The notes beneath the pieces are model-generated. The model was not told where the DNA came from and did not search any database. It saw only the letters and a program-made list of their open reading frames with translations. From Paludibacteraceae bacterium (GTDB taxonomy: Bacteria > Bacteroidota > Bacteroidia > Bacteroidales > Paludibacteraceae), in contig JAGCZK010000072.1 of NCBI GenBank assembly GCA_017960065.1, positions 1-12,310 of the forward strand: a stretch of 12,310 nucleotides of DNA, in the 5' to 3' direction. This document shows, piece after piece, positions 6,934 to 12,310 of the stretch (position 1 is the stretch's first letter; each line of letters begins with the position of its first letter). A program made the position numbers and the translations under genes.

Positions 6934-7719
6934 ATGAAAAAAACGGTCAAATATACGCTCGGCTACAGTTTGAGCGGGGGAGGCGTCAAAGGTCTTGCCC
7001 ATGCGGGGGCACTCAAAGCCCTGGAAGAGTATGGCCTTCGGCCGCAAGTGATTTCGGGTACCAGCGCCGGCGCCATTGCCGCCGTCATGTACTCGGCCGG
7101 GATGAAGCCTGCCGAGATTCTCAAAGTGTTCAAAAGCCGGGCCTTCAACGATTTTGTGGCTCCGACACTGCCTACCTCCGGGTTTCTGTCGCTCGAAAAA
7201 TTCCAAAAACTGCTACAAACGCTCATTCCGTACGCCAACCTCGAGGATTTGCCCATTCCGGTGCGGATTTTGGCCTCGGACCTGGATCATGGCAAGAGTG
7301 TGGTCTTTGATAGCGGTTCGTTGCCCGAGCGGGTGGCGGCCTCGGCGTCGGTTCCCATCGTTTTTATGCCGACGCGTATCGATGGCGTCTATTATGTCGA
7401 TGGCGGGGTGTTCCGCAATTTTCCGGTCAAGGAAATCCGCAAGGATTGTGCCCGTGTGGTCGGCATCAACGTCAGCCCGCTGGTTCCCGACAACTACAAA
7501 CGCAACTTTTTGGGGATTGCCGACCGCGCCTACAATTTCATGTTCCGGGCCAATACGCTCGAAGACCGCAAGCTCTGTGACGTGTTGGTCGAAACGCCGT
7601 CGGCGCTGCAGTTCGGCACGTTCGACATGCGCAAGCTCGACGATTTGTTCAACCTGGGCTACCAGGCCATGATGGAGCAGCTCGAGCGGCTCGACGCTTC
7701 TTTTTTTGAAAGGGAATGA
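6934..7719 (+). CDS. Patatin-like phospholipase family protein
   Basis: Predicted serine acyl hydrolase of the patatin/RssA family, 261 residues, using a Ser-Asp dyad. The oxyanion-hole glycines are in LSGGGVKGLAHAG (13-25), the nucleophile is S44 in SGTSAG (41-46), and the catalytic aspartate is D156 in VDGGVFRNFP. All key residues are present, so it should be active, but the substrate cannot be told from sequence. There is no signal peptide, transmembrane segment or POTRA/beta-barrel extension, so it is a single-domain, probably cytoplasmic enzyme rather than a secreted PlpD-type one. The frame is open to an ATG at 6856, but a perfect -7 box lies inside that extension and the GGG motif normally sits close to the N-terminus. 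It is monocistronic, and its transcript probably ends at the 7809-7840 hairpin. Confidence 0.9.
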   Translation: MKKTVKYTLGYSLSGGGVKGLAHAGALKALEEYGLRPQVISGTSAGAIAAVMYSAGMKPAEILKVFKSRAFNDFVAPTLPTSGFLSLEKFQKLLQTLIPYANLEDLPIPVRILASDLDHGKSVVFDSGSLPERVAASASVPIVFMPTRIDGVYYVDGGVFRNFPVKEIRKDCARVVGINVSPLVPDNYKRNFLGIADRAYNFMFRANTLEDRKLCDVLVETPSALQFGTFDMRKLDDLFNLGYQAMMEQLERLDASFFERE

Positions 7720-7739
7720 TATCATAGTGGGGCACCCTC

Positions 7740-7768
7740 CCGACCTCCTCTTTGGGGAGGCGTGTCGG
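7740..7768. repeat. GC-rich imperfect hairpin of unknown role
   Basis: CCGAC (7740-7744) pairs with GTCGG (7764-7768), and CTCC (7745-7748) pairs with GGAG (7756-7759), leaving a 4-nt bulge. No U-run follows, so it is not a normal terminator. It lies 20 bp after the patatin gene stop codon and could be a transcript-end stabiliser or one copy of a dispersed intergenic repeat. Confidence 0.4.
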
Positions 7769-7808
7769 TCGCGAGTTCTCGTTGTGCGGGTAGTGGCCTA
7801 TGTACAAC

Positions 7809-7840
7809 AAAAAAGCCTCAGATTTCTCTGAAGCTTTTTT
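7809..7840 (-). terminator. Terminator of tRNA-Asp, possibly bidirectional
   Basis: Arms 7809-7822 and 7827-7840 form a 14-bp stem with a 4-nt loop, including A6/T6 ends. On the minus strand the one imperfect pair is a U-G wobble; on the plus strand it is a C-A mismatch, so it favours the tRNA direction. It begins 1 nt past the tRNA 3' end. It may also stop plus-strand transcription from the patatin gene. Confidence 0.85.
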
Positions 7841-7841
7841 G

Positions 7842-7915
7842 CGGTGCGGACGAGACTCGAACTCGCGACCTCCGCCGTGACAGGGCGGCATTCTAACCAA
7901 CTGAACTACCGTACC
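7842..7915 (-). tRNA. tRNA-Asp (GTC)
   Basis: A full cloverleaf can be drawn on the minus strand: acceptor GGTACGG/CCGCACC, D stem GTTC/GAAT, anticodon stem CCGCC/GGCGG with loop CTGTCAC (anticodon GTC), variable loop AGGTC, T stem GCGAG/CTCGT with loop TTCGAGT, and discriminator G. The 74-nt gene does not encode the CCA end. Position 4-69 of the acceptor stem is an A-C mismatch rather than the G-C usual in this tRNA; the rest is normal. It has its own promoter and terminator and stands between the patatin gene and the transferase gene. Confidence 0.95.
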
Positions 7916-7943
7916 ATTGGTGATTGATTTCTCAAATCGGTTG

Positions 7944-7975
7944 CAAAGATAGTGCTTTTGTTGATACGCACCAAA
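7944..7975 (-). promoter_or_regulatory. Predicted tRNA-Asp promoter
   Basis: Minus-strand TTTG (7972-7975), 20-bp spacer and TATCTTTG (7944-7951) fit the Bacteroidota consensus. A start near 7938 would give a 5' leader of about 22 nt for RNase P removal. Confidence 0.75.
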
Positions 7976-8007
7976 TTTTCGGAAGGTTTTTTTGAAAAAA
8001 ATATCAA

Positions 8008-8026
8008 TCCGGAGACGTTAGCCGGA
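8008..8026 (-). terminator. Weak candidate terminator of the gldE-gldD-transferase operon
   Basis: TCCGG/CCGGA stem of 5 bp with a 9-nt loop spanning the transferase stop codon. It is followed about 5 nt later on the minus strand by a TATTTTTTT tract. The short stem and the gap before the U-run make it a poor match to a classical terminator. Confidence 0.35.
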
Positions 8027-8629
8027 ATTTGGGCGCTCTGTGCCCACGACGAGGCAGTAGTCGGGGGTTAGCCGGCAGTCGAAATCGAAGCGGCGTTTTT
8101 GGTAGCGGACGCTGATCTTCCGGCCGTCAAAGTCGGCCCACATGTCGCTGCGGAAATCGCAGCCTTCGACGGGCAGGCACTTGTAGGCCGCCTCTTTGGC
8201 ACACCAGACGGCCAGGGCTTTTTCGCGCAGCCGCCAATCGGCCGGGGCCGATGCCAGCTCGCCGTCGTTCATAAAGCGCTGGCTCAGGCGCGCCGCGCGG
8301 TCGGTGTTGACTTCCACGTCGATACCCACGGGCTGGGCGGGGTGGCTGGCGACCGCCACGAAGCGTTTGCTGTGCGAAATGCTGATGTGCTCGGAGCGGC
8401 CCGACAGGTAGGGCGCGCCGTTGTCGCGGTGAAGCAGTTCGACCGTCGTCTGGAACATCCGCCAGAGCAACAGCCGCTCGCCGTAGGCTTCGATGCGTCG
8501 CGACGACACCCAGTGGCGGTCGGCGGCAGCGGCGTCACCGAGCAGGGTGGCCAGCTCTTCGGCCGATTCGTCGAAAAGCGCCAACTGCCATTGCAGGCGT
8601 TTGTCGGAGGATTCGGCGATTATTTCCAT
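8018..8629 (-). CDS. 4'-phosphopantetheinyl transferase, Sfp/AcpS superfamily
   Basis: Transfers the phosphopantetheine arm of CoA to a serine of carrier proteins such as AcpP. The 203-residue product has HISISHSKRFVAVA (81-94), VGIDVE (101-106) with the metal-binding D104 and E106, and WCAKEAAYK (142-150) with K145, E146 and K150: the full P-PTase motif set. The length of about 200 residues fits the pseudodimeric Sfp/HetI type rather than the shorter AcpS type. The frame is open upstream to 9136, but that stretch is antisense-free shadow of gldD. The ATG at 8629 starts the recognisable domain and overlaps gldD by 10 bp. Its place after gldE-gldD recurs in Bacteroidota. Whether it is the sole enzyme for AcpP cannot be told here. 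Confidence 0.9.
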   Translation of the reverse strand: MEIIAESSDKRLQWQLALFDESAEELATLLGDAAAADRHWVSSRRIEAYGERLLLWRMFQTTVELLHRDNGAPYLSGRSEHISISHSKRFVAVASHPAQPVGIDVEVNTDRAARLSQRFMNDGELASAPADWRLREKALAVWCAKEAAYKCLPVEGCDFRSDMWADFDGRKISVRYQKRRFDFDCRLTPDYCLVVGTERPNSG

Positions 8630-9186
8630 TGGGTAGTTTCCATCAGATGCACGATGTCTTCCTTCATGTAGGCGATGACTGGTGCCAGCGAATCTTTGTT
8701 GGGCTTGTTGTTGAAGTACAGGGCGCCGCGCAGGAAGTGCCGGGTGCTGTCGGTCAGCACAAATTGCACCGACGAGGCGGTGTTGCCCTTGATTTCGTAC
8801 AGAATGCCGTAGATTTGCTCCTCCGGGTTTTCGTAGGGGCGCTCGGTGATGGCGTCGGCTTTGATCGTGTGTTTGTAAACAAACTCGCGCGAGTCTTCGA
8901 TGACTTCGTACAGGTTGCCTTTGACCGGCATGTAGCTGCAATAGATGCGGGCGTTGTAGCGGGGGTAGGCGATGTCGAACCAGTCTTGGTGGTCGTTTTG
9001 GCGCACCACCCGCGAAATGTTCGACGGATACTCGAAACTGTACGGCTGGTGCTCGTCGTAGCGCTCGTACTGTTTTTCTTTGAGCTCGATGCGGAAATAG
9101 CCCCGAGGTTTGGGAATGGGACGCGAGCAGGCACACAACAGTGCGGCCAGTAGTCCGATAATCAGCAGGTTATTCAGTCGGTTCAT
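8620..9186 (-). CDS. gldD: Gliding-motility-associated lipoprotein GldD
   Basis: A 188-residue predicted lipoprotein. The N-terminus MNRLNNLLIIGLLAALLCACS has a short basic region, a hydrophobic core and a lipobox ending at C20 (L-C-A-C), so the mature protein would be lipid-anchored in the envelope. The mature part has the family's KPRGYFRIEL start, the YSFEYP and WFDIAYPRYNARIY segments and YKHTIKADAI. GldD is required for gliding in Flavobacterium, but homologues exist in non-gliding Bacteroidota, so motility should not be assumed here. It overlaps gldE by 17 bp upstream and the transferase gene by 10 bp downstream, showing tight translational coupling. Exact molecular function is unknown. 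Confidence 0.9.
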   Translation of the reverse strand: MNRLNNLLIIGLLAALLCACSRPIPKPRGYFRIELKEKQYERYDEHQPYSFEYPSNISRVVRQNDHQDWFDIAYPRYNARIYCSYMPVKGNLYEVIEDSREFVYKHTIKADAITERPYENPEEQIYGILYEIKGNTASSVQFVLTDSTRHFLRGALYFNNKPNKDSLAPVIAYMKEDIVHLMETTQWK

Positions 9187-10441
9187 TCGGTCGGATGGTC
9201 AGTTTGATGGTTTTGATACGGCGTTTGTCGGCCGATACGATGGTAAACCGGTAGCGCTTGAAGTCGAACACTTCCTCCTGCTCCGGAATCTCGCTTTTCA
9301 ACTCGAGCACCAGGCCGGCCAAGGTTTCGGCGTCGCCGATGTTCTTTTCGAAATCGCTGCGGTCGATGCCCTCGATTTTGAAAAAGTCGGCCAGCAGGAT
9401 TTTGGCGTCGAACAGGTAGTTGTTTTCGCCCAACTTGGCGTACAGGTGGTGGTCGGTGTCGTCGTATTCGTCGTCGATGTCGCCCACAATCTCTTCCAAG
9501 ATGTCTTCCATGGTGATGATGCCGGCGGTACCGCCAAACTCATCGACCACGACGGCGATGTGGATTTTGTTTTTCTGGAAATCCTCGAGCAAGACGTTGA
9601 TGTGCTTGGTCTGCGGCACATAGTAGGCCTTGCGGATAACCGACTGCCAGTGGAAATCGGCCTCCTGCAGGTGGGCCAGAATGTCTTTGATGTACAGGAT
9701 TCCGTGAATCTCGTCGAGGTCGTCTTTGCATACGGGGATACGCGAGTATCCGGCCGTGTTGATGACGCGCAGCACTTCGCTGAAACTGTCGGTGATGTCG
9801 AGCGACACCACATCGACCCGCGGGGTCATGGCGCTGGCGGCGCTGATGTTTCCGAACTTGATGATGCCTTCGAGCAGTTCCTTGTCTTCTTCGATGGTGT
9901 CGGCCGTAAGGTCGTAGGCTTGCGACAAATCGTCCATCGAGATGTTGGCCGTGTTGTGCTTTTCGAGGCGCGAAATGCGGTTGGAGGGTTTGACCAGCAA
10001 CCACGAAATCGGCCACAACAGTTTTTCGCACACAAACAGAAAGCGCGCCGACATGCGGGCGAACCGGAGCGTGTAGTTCGACGCGTAGATTTTGGGCAGG
10101 TTTTCGCCAAAGAGCAGGAGCAAAAAGGTGATGAGTACGGTTTCGACCAAAAACAGCAGCATCGGGTGTCCTTCGAAGTCAAAGAGCCGGTAGAGAAAGT
10201 ACGACGACAGGATGACGATGGCCACGTTGACGAGGTTGTTGGCGATTAAAATCGTGGAGAGCAGGCGGTCGGGGTTGGCGCGCAGCTTGAGAATCAGTTT
10301 GTCGCGCGAACTTACGCTGTCTTCGAGTTGCTCCAAATCGGCGGGGCTCAACGAAAAATACGCCAGCTCGGAGGCGGATACGGTGGCCGATAGCAGCAAA
10401 AGCAGCAGCAGCGCCAGGGCAAATAGCAGGTTGATAATCAT
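9170..10441 (-). CDS. gldE: GldE, CNNM/CBS/CorC-domain membrane protein
   Basis: A 423-residue inner-membrane protein of the hemolysin C/CorC type. Hydrophobic segments lie at about 1-22, 60-86, 92-112 and 132-150, forming a CNNM (DUF21) transmembrane domain. A CBS pair follows at about 204-325 (MTPRVDVVSLD...GYSRIPV...GILYIKDIL and VVDEFGGTAGIITMEDILEEIVGDI). A C-terminal CorC_HlyC transporter-associated domain comes from about 330. Relatives are linked to magnesium or other cation transport. In Flavobacterium gldE lies next to gldD, and extra GldE can partly offset gldD defects, so the two products probably act together. First gene of the minus-strand operon; its leader holds an 8-bp-arm hairpin with a U-run (10464-10486). 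Confidence 0.9.
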   Translation of the reverse strand: MIINLLFALALLLLLLLSATVSASELAYFSLSPADLEQLEDSVSSRDKLILKLRANPDRLLSTILIANNLVNVAIVILSSYFLYRLFDFEGHPMLLFLVETVLITFLLLLFGENLPKIYASNYTLRFARMSARFLFVCEKLLWPISWLLVKPSNRISRLEKHNTANISMDDLSQAYDLTADTIEEDKELLEGIIKFGNISAASAMTPRVDVVSLDITDSFSEVLRVINTAGYSRIPVCKDDLDEIHGILYIKDILAHLQEADFHWQSVIRKAYYVPQTKHINVLLEDFQKNKIHIAVVVDEFGGTAGIITMEDILEEIVGDIDDEYDDTDHHLYAKLGENNYLFDAKILLADFFKIEGIDRSDFEKNIGDAETLAGLVLELKSEIPEQEEVFDFKRYRFTIVSADKRRIKTIKLTIRPNEPTE

Positions 10442-10463
10442 GTTTTATGCGTCAAAAAAACAC

Positions 10464-10486
10464 TTTTGTCCCCAAAATGGACAAAA
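10464..10486 (-). promoter_or_regulatory. Inverted repeat in the gldE leader
   Basis: TTTTGTCC (10464-10471) and GGACAAAA (10479-10486) are perfect 8-bp arms around a 7-nt spacer. In the gldE transcript the hairpin is followed after 3 nt by seven U residues and then the start codon about 12 nt on. It could be an attenuator, a 5' stabiliser or a repressor operator. Confidence 0.5.
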
Positions 10487-10493
10487 ACTACCG

Positions 10494-10501
10494 CAAATAT
10501 A
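10494..10501 (-). promoter_or_regulatory. Candidate gldE operon promoter (-7 box)
   Basis: Minus-strand TATATTTG fits TAnnTTTG. A second identical box lies 18 bp further upstream at 10512-10519. Neither has a clear TTTG -33 box at the usual distance. If the nearer one is used, transcription begins about at the foot of the 10464-10486 hairpin. Confidence 0.45.
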
Positions 10502-10523
10502 CATTATTTTTCAAATATATCGG

Positions 10524-10531
10524 TAACTTTG
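10524..10531 (+). promoter_or_regulatory. Predicted queD operon promoter (-7 box)
   Basis: TAACTTTG is an exact match to the Bacteroidota -7 consensus. No good TTTG -33 box is visible. The expected start at about 10537 coincides with the foot of the P1 hairpin of the leader, so the mRNA would begin with that structure. Confidence 0.55.
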
Positions 10532-10535
10532 CACC

Positions 10536-10577
10536 CGACAGTTCGTTAAGACCATCCTGTCGTTAAACAAAACTAGG
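10536..10577 (+). promoter_or_regulatory. Candidate preQ1-I-like riboswitch aptamer in the queD leader
   Basis: A perfect 6-bp stem, CGACAG (10536-10541) with CTGTCG (10557-10562), encloses a 15-nt loop that begins UUC and ends in C. An A-rich tail, UUAAACAAAACUAGG (10563-10577), follows at once. Stem size, UUC at the loop start, a C just before the 3' strand of P1 and the AAACAAAAC(U)AGG tail all resemble published preQ1-I riboswitches. Against it, the loop has about three extra nucleotides, and the P2 pseudoknot is poor: G10550-C10573 and A10549-U10574, or C10552/C10553 with G10576/G10577. The downstream genes make preQ0 precursors, the expected target of such a switch. This is an inference, not a recognised model hit. 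Confidence 0.5.
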
Positions 10578-10625
10578 CTTATCCTGTTCGAAAAATTATA
10601 CGGGGAAGCCTGTATAATTTTTTTT
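10575..10625 (+). terminator. Terminator/antiterminator pair before queD
   Basis: AAAAATTATAC (10591-10601) and GTATAATTTTT (10612-10622) form an 11-bp stem with a 10-nt loop, running into an eight-T tract (10618-10625) that ends 4 nt before the queD ATG. The loop GGGGAAGCCT (10602-10611) is complementary to upstream AGGCTTATCC (10575-10584) in nine of ten positions (one G-U, one A-G mismatch). That alternative helix would trap the 5' arm of the terminator. Its first three bases, AGG, are also the end of the candidate aptamer tail, so aptamer folding and antitermination could exclude each other. Confidence 0.65.
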
Positions 10626-10629
10626 GTAT

Positions 10630-11055
10630 ATGTTTGTCATCAAAAACGAAATCCAGTTCGACACCGCCCACTACCTGAGCGGCTACCTGGGCAAATGTGC
10701 CAACATTCACGGTCACCGTTACCGCCTGATTGTCAAAATCGCGCAAGACGCATTGCACACCGAGGGCCATCTTCGGGGCATGGTCGAAGATTTCAGCCAT
10801 ATCAAAAAAGTGTTGAAGGAGGTCGAAGAGCATTTCGACCACAAACTGCTGGTCGAAGACAACCAGGAAGGCCGCCGCGTGGCCGACGCTTTGCTCCAGA
10901 TACGTCCGGATTTTGCGGTGCTGCTATTCCCGGCCCGTCCGACTGTCGAAGAAATGTCGCGCTACCTGTACCGCATGCTCCGCGACAAAGGCCTGCCTGT
11001 CAGCGAGGTCGAATTGTTTGAAACCCCCACCAACAGTTGCGTGTATAGCGAATGA
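10630..11055 (+). CDS. queD: 6-carboxy-5,6,7,8-tetrahydropterin synthase
   Basis: Second step of preQ0/queuosine synthesis: converts 7,8-dihydroneopterin triphosphate to 6-carboxytetrahydropterin. The 141-residue protein of the PTPS family has zinc ligands H14 (FDTAHYL), H27 and H29 (NIHGHRY). C23 is the likely nucleophile, with the D70-H71 pair in FDHKLL and E131 in FETPTNSCVY. GMVEDFSHIKK is the usual QueD helix. The ATG at 10630 gives the family N-terminus; a TTG at 10624 is in frame but lies inside the U-run. PTPS relatives acting in biopterin synthesis are the alternative, but the queE neighbour decides for QueD. Its TGA overlaps the queE ATG (ATGA). Expression is probably controlled by the leader at 10536-10625. 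Confidence 0.93.
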   Translation: MFVIKNEIQFDTAHYLSGYLGKCANIHGHRYRLIVKIAQDALHTEGHLRGMVEDFSHIKKVLKEVEEHFDHKLLVEDNQEGRRVADALLQIRPDFAVLLFPARPTVEEMSRYLYRMLRDKGLPVSEVELFETPTNSCVYSE

Positions 11056-11708
11056 ATTCCTTTCCGGTGATAGAAAAATTCGTCAGTATCGACGGTGAAG
11101 GACCTACTGCGGGGGCCCTGTCGGTATTTGTGCGGTTTGCCGGCTGCAACTTGCGTTGTGCCTGGTGCGACACGTCGTATGCCTGGCAGACGGAGCCCCA
11201 GACCGAATACCTGTCGGCGGCCGAAATCGCCGCCTATGTCCAATCGACCGGCGTGCGCCATGTGACGCTGACCGGGGGCGAGCCGTTGATGCAAAAGGGC
11301 CTGATCGGCTTGCTGTCGCGGTTGTCCGACTACGAGATTCATATCGAAACCAACGGCTCGCTGCCGATACAGCCCCTGCGGATTTCGGAGCGGATTCATT
11401 TTGTGGTCGATTACAAGCTGCCCGACAGCGGCATGGAGGCCCACATGTACCTGCCCAATCTGGCGGCGGTGACCGCGGCCGACGCTTACAAGTTTGTCAT
11501 TGCCAGCCAGGCCGACCTCGACAAGGCCTTGCTCATCATCCGCCAATACCGGCTGACCGAGCGTTGCCAGGTCTTTCTCAGTACGGTGTTCGACCGTTTT
11601 GCGCCGGCCCTGGTGGTCGAAGCCATGGCGCGCGAAAGGCTCAACGGCGTCAAACTGCAACTTCAACTCCATAAATATATTTGGGACATTCAAAAAAGAG
11701 GCGTATGA
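11052..11708 (+). CDS. queE: 7-carboxy-7-deazaguanine synthase (radical SAM)
   Basis: Third step of preQ0 synthesis: radical-SAM ring contraction of 6-carboxytetrahydropterin to 7-carboxy-7-deazaguanine. The 218-residue protein has the CxxxCxxC iron-sulfur cluster motif GCNLRCAWCDT with C32, C36 and C39. It also has the SAM-binding TLTGGEPLMQK (73-83), then HIETNGS and VVDYKLPDSG. The N-terminus IEKFVSIDGEGPTAG is typical of QueE. Spacing between the cysteines is the standard three and two, so no variant cluster loop is present. The ATG overlaps the queD stop, and the TGA overlaps the folE ATG, both as ATGA. The substrate comes from QueD, and QueC (not in the window) would act next. Confidence 0.95.
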   Translation: MNSFPVIEKFVSIDGEGPTAGALSVFVRFAGCNLRCAWCDTSYAWQTEPQTEYLSAAEIAAYVQSTGVRHVTLTGGEPLMQKGLIGLLSRLSDYEIHIETNGSLPIQPLRISERIHFVVDYKLPDSGMEAHMYLPNLAAVTAADAYKFVIASQADLDKALLIIRQYRLTERCQVFLSTVFDRFAPALVVEAMARERLNGVKLQLQLHKYIWDIQKRGV

Positions 11709-12304
11709 TCGATCAGGAAAAAATAGCGTACCATGTACGCGAGATATTGGTGGCGCTGGGCGAAGACCCCGAGCGCGAAGGTTTGCGCGAAACGCCCGTG
11801 CGCGTGGCGCGGATGTACGAAGAATTGTTTCGGGGCATGAACTACACCAATGCCGAAATCGCCCGGAAATATGCCAAGACCTTCGAAGACGATGACGAAT
11901 GCGTCAACCGCGAGGGGGCGTATGTGGTGGTGTCCGATATTCCGATATTCAGTTTCTGCGAGCACCACATCATGCTCATGTACAACATGACCGTGTCGGT
12001 GATTTACAAGCCCAAGGATAAAATCATCGGCCTCAGCAAAATCGCCCGCATCGCCGAAATGGTGGGGCACCGTTTGCAGTTGCAGGAGCGCATTGGCACC
12101 GACATTGCCGAAATCATGCAGCTGGCCACCGGCAGTGACGACGTGGGGGTGCTGGTCGAAGGCGAGCACGGCTGCATGACGGCCCGCGGCATCAAGAAGC
12201 CCGGGGCCAAAACTCGGACGACCTGTTTCCGTGGCATCTTCGAAACCGACCCGGCCGCGCGGCAGGAGGCAGTCTGGCTCTTGTCGGGCAAACCCGGGCA
12301 ATAA
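11705..12304 (+). CDS. folE: GTP cyclohydrolase I (type IA, zinc-dependent)
   Basis: Converts GTP to 7,8-dihydroneopterin triphosphate, the shared precursor of tetrahydrofolate and of preQ0. The 199-residue protein has the zinc ligands C85 and H88 in FCEHHIM and C157 in EHGCMTARGI, matching E. coli C110, H113 and C181. The KPKDKIIGLSKIARI and RGIKKPGAKT motifs are complete, so this is the zinc type IA and not the FolE2 (IB) family. The frame opens at an ATG at 11681, but the ATG at 11705 overlaps the queE stop as ATGA, like the other junctions of this operon, and gives the normal N-terminus. Its place after queDE suggests it feeds the queuosine branch, though it may also be the cell's folate enzyme. 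Confidence 0.95.
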   Translation: MIDQEKIAYHVREILVALGEDPEREGLRETPVRVARMYEELFRGMNYTNAEIARKYAKTFEDDDECVNREGAYVVVSDIPIFSFCEHHIMLMYNMTVSVIYKPKDKIIGLSKIARIAEMVGHRLQLQERIGTDIAEIMQLATGSDDVGVLVEGEHGCMTARGIKKPGAKTRTTCFRGIFETDPAARQEAVWLLSGKPGQ

Positions 12305-12310
12305 AACAAA

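Noticed and set aside
7649..7900. Minus-strand open frame of 83 codons
   Set aside because: It includes GGREFESRPHR, the well-known translation of a tRNA T-arm; the DNA is tRNA-Asp and its terminator.
8630..9136. N-terminal extension of the phosphopantetheinyl transferase
   Set aside because: The frame is open but lies wholly within gldD, and its Arg/His/Gln-rich translation looks like an out-of-frame reading; the ATG at 8629 begins the domain.
11681..11704. Upstream start for folE
   Set aside because: The ATG at 11705 forms the ATGA overlap seen at other operon junctions and gives a normal N-terminus.
1..12310. Mobile element, CRISPR array or defence system
   Set aside because: No transposase, integrase, direct repeat array or defence gene is visible; all genes are core-type with uniform composition.

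Overview
The window looks like a core-chromosome segment of a Bacteroidota species, probably a GC-rich member of the Bacteroidales. Three signs point there. Six of seven predicted promoters lie in intergenic regions and carry a perfect Bacteroidota -7 box (TAnnTTTG), three of them with a TTTG -33 box 19-20 bp upstream. The gene neighbourhoods acpP-fabF-rnc and gldE-gldD-phosphopantetheinyl transferase are typical of the phylum. The ribosomal protein L31 is the zinc-free type B. I see no phage, insertion sequence, CRISPR array or other obvious mobile element.

Layout. Positions 1-3266 (minus strand) hold a lipid operon: acpP, fabF, rnc and a long-chain acyl-CoA ligase cut off by the left edge. 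The last two junctions are ATGA stop/start overlaps. A divergent promoter region (3267-3533) leads on the plus strand to purN, whose 3' end overlaps the 3' end of topB (minus). Upstream of topB are a strong terminator and rpmE2. Back-to-back near-ideal promoters then separate rpmE2 from a plus-strand patatin-like phospholipase gene. A tRNA-Asp gene (minus) with its own promoter and terminator follows.

Positions 8018-10441 (minus) hold gldE, gldD and an Sfp/AcpS-superfamily phosphopantetheinyl transferase, all overlapping end to end. The transferase is the type of enzyme that would activate the AcpP encoded at the other end of the window. From 10524 to the right edge (plus) is a preQ0/queuosine operon, queD-queE-folE, again joined by ATGA overlaps. 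FolE makes dihydroneopterin triphosphate from GTP, QueD converts it to 6-carboxytetrahydropterin, and QueE converts that to 7-carboxy-7-deazaguanine. The later enzymes queC and queF are not in the window.

The most interesting signal is the queD leader (about 10536-10629). A hairpin followed by an A-rich tail resembles a preQ1-I riboswitch aptamer. It is followed by an 11-bp hairpin and U-run ending just before the queD start codon, plus an upstream 10-mer complementary to the terminator loop that could act as an antiterminator. Product-sensing control of queD-queE-folE is therefore plausible, but the aptamer pseudoknot is imperfect, so this remains an inference. Smaller points are a hairpin plus U-run in the gldE leader, an A-C mismatch in the tRNA-Asp acceptor stem, and a 12-bp inverted copy of that tRNA's T-arm about 90 bp away.
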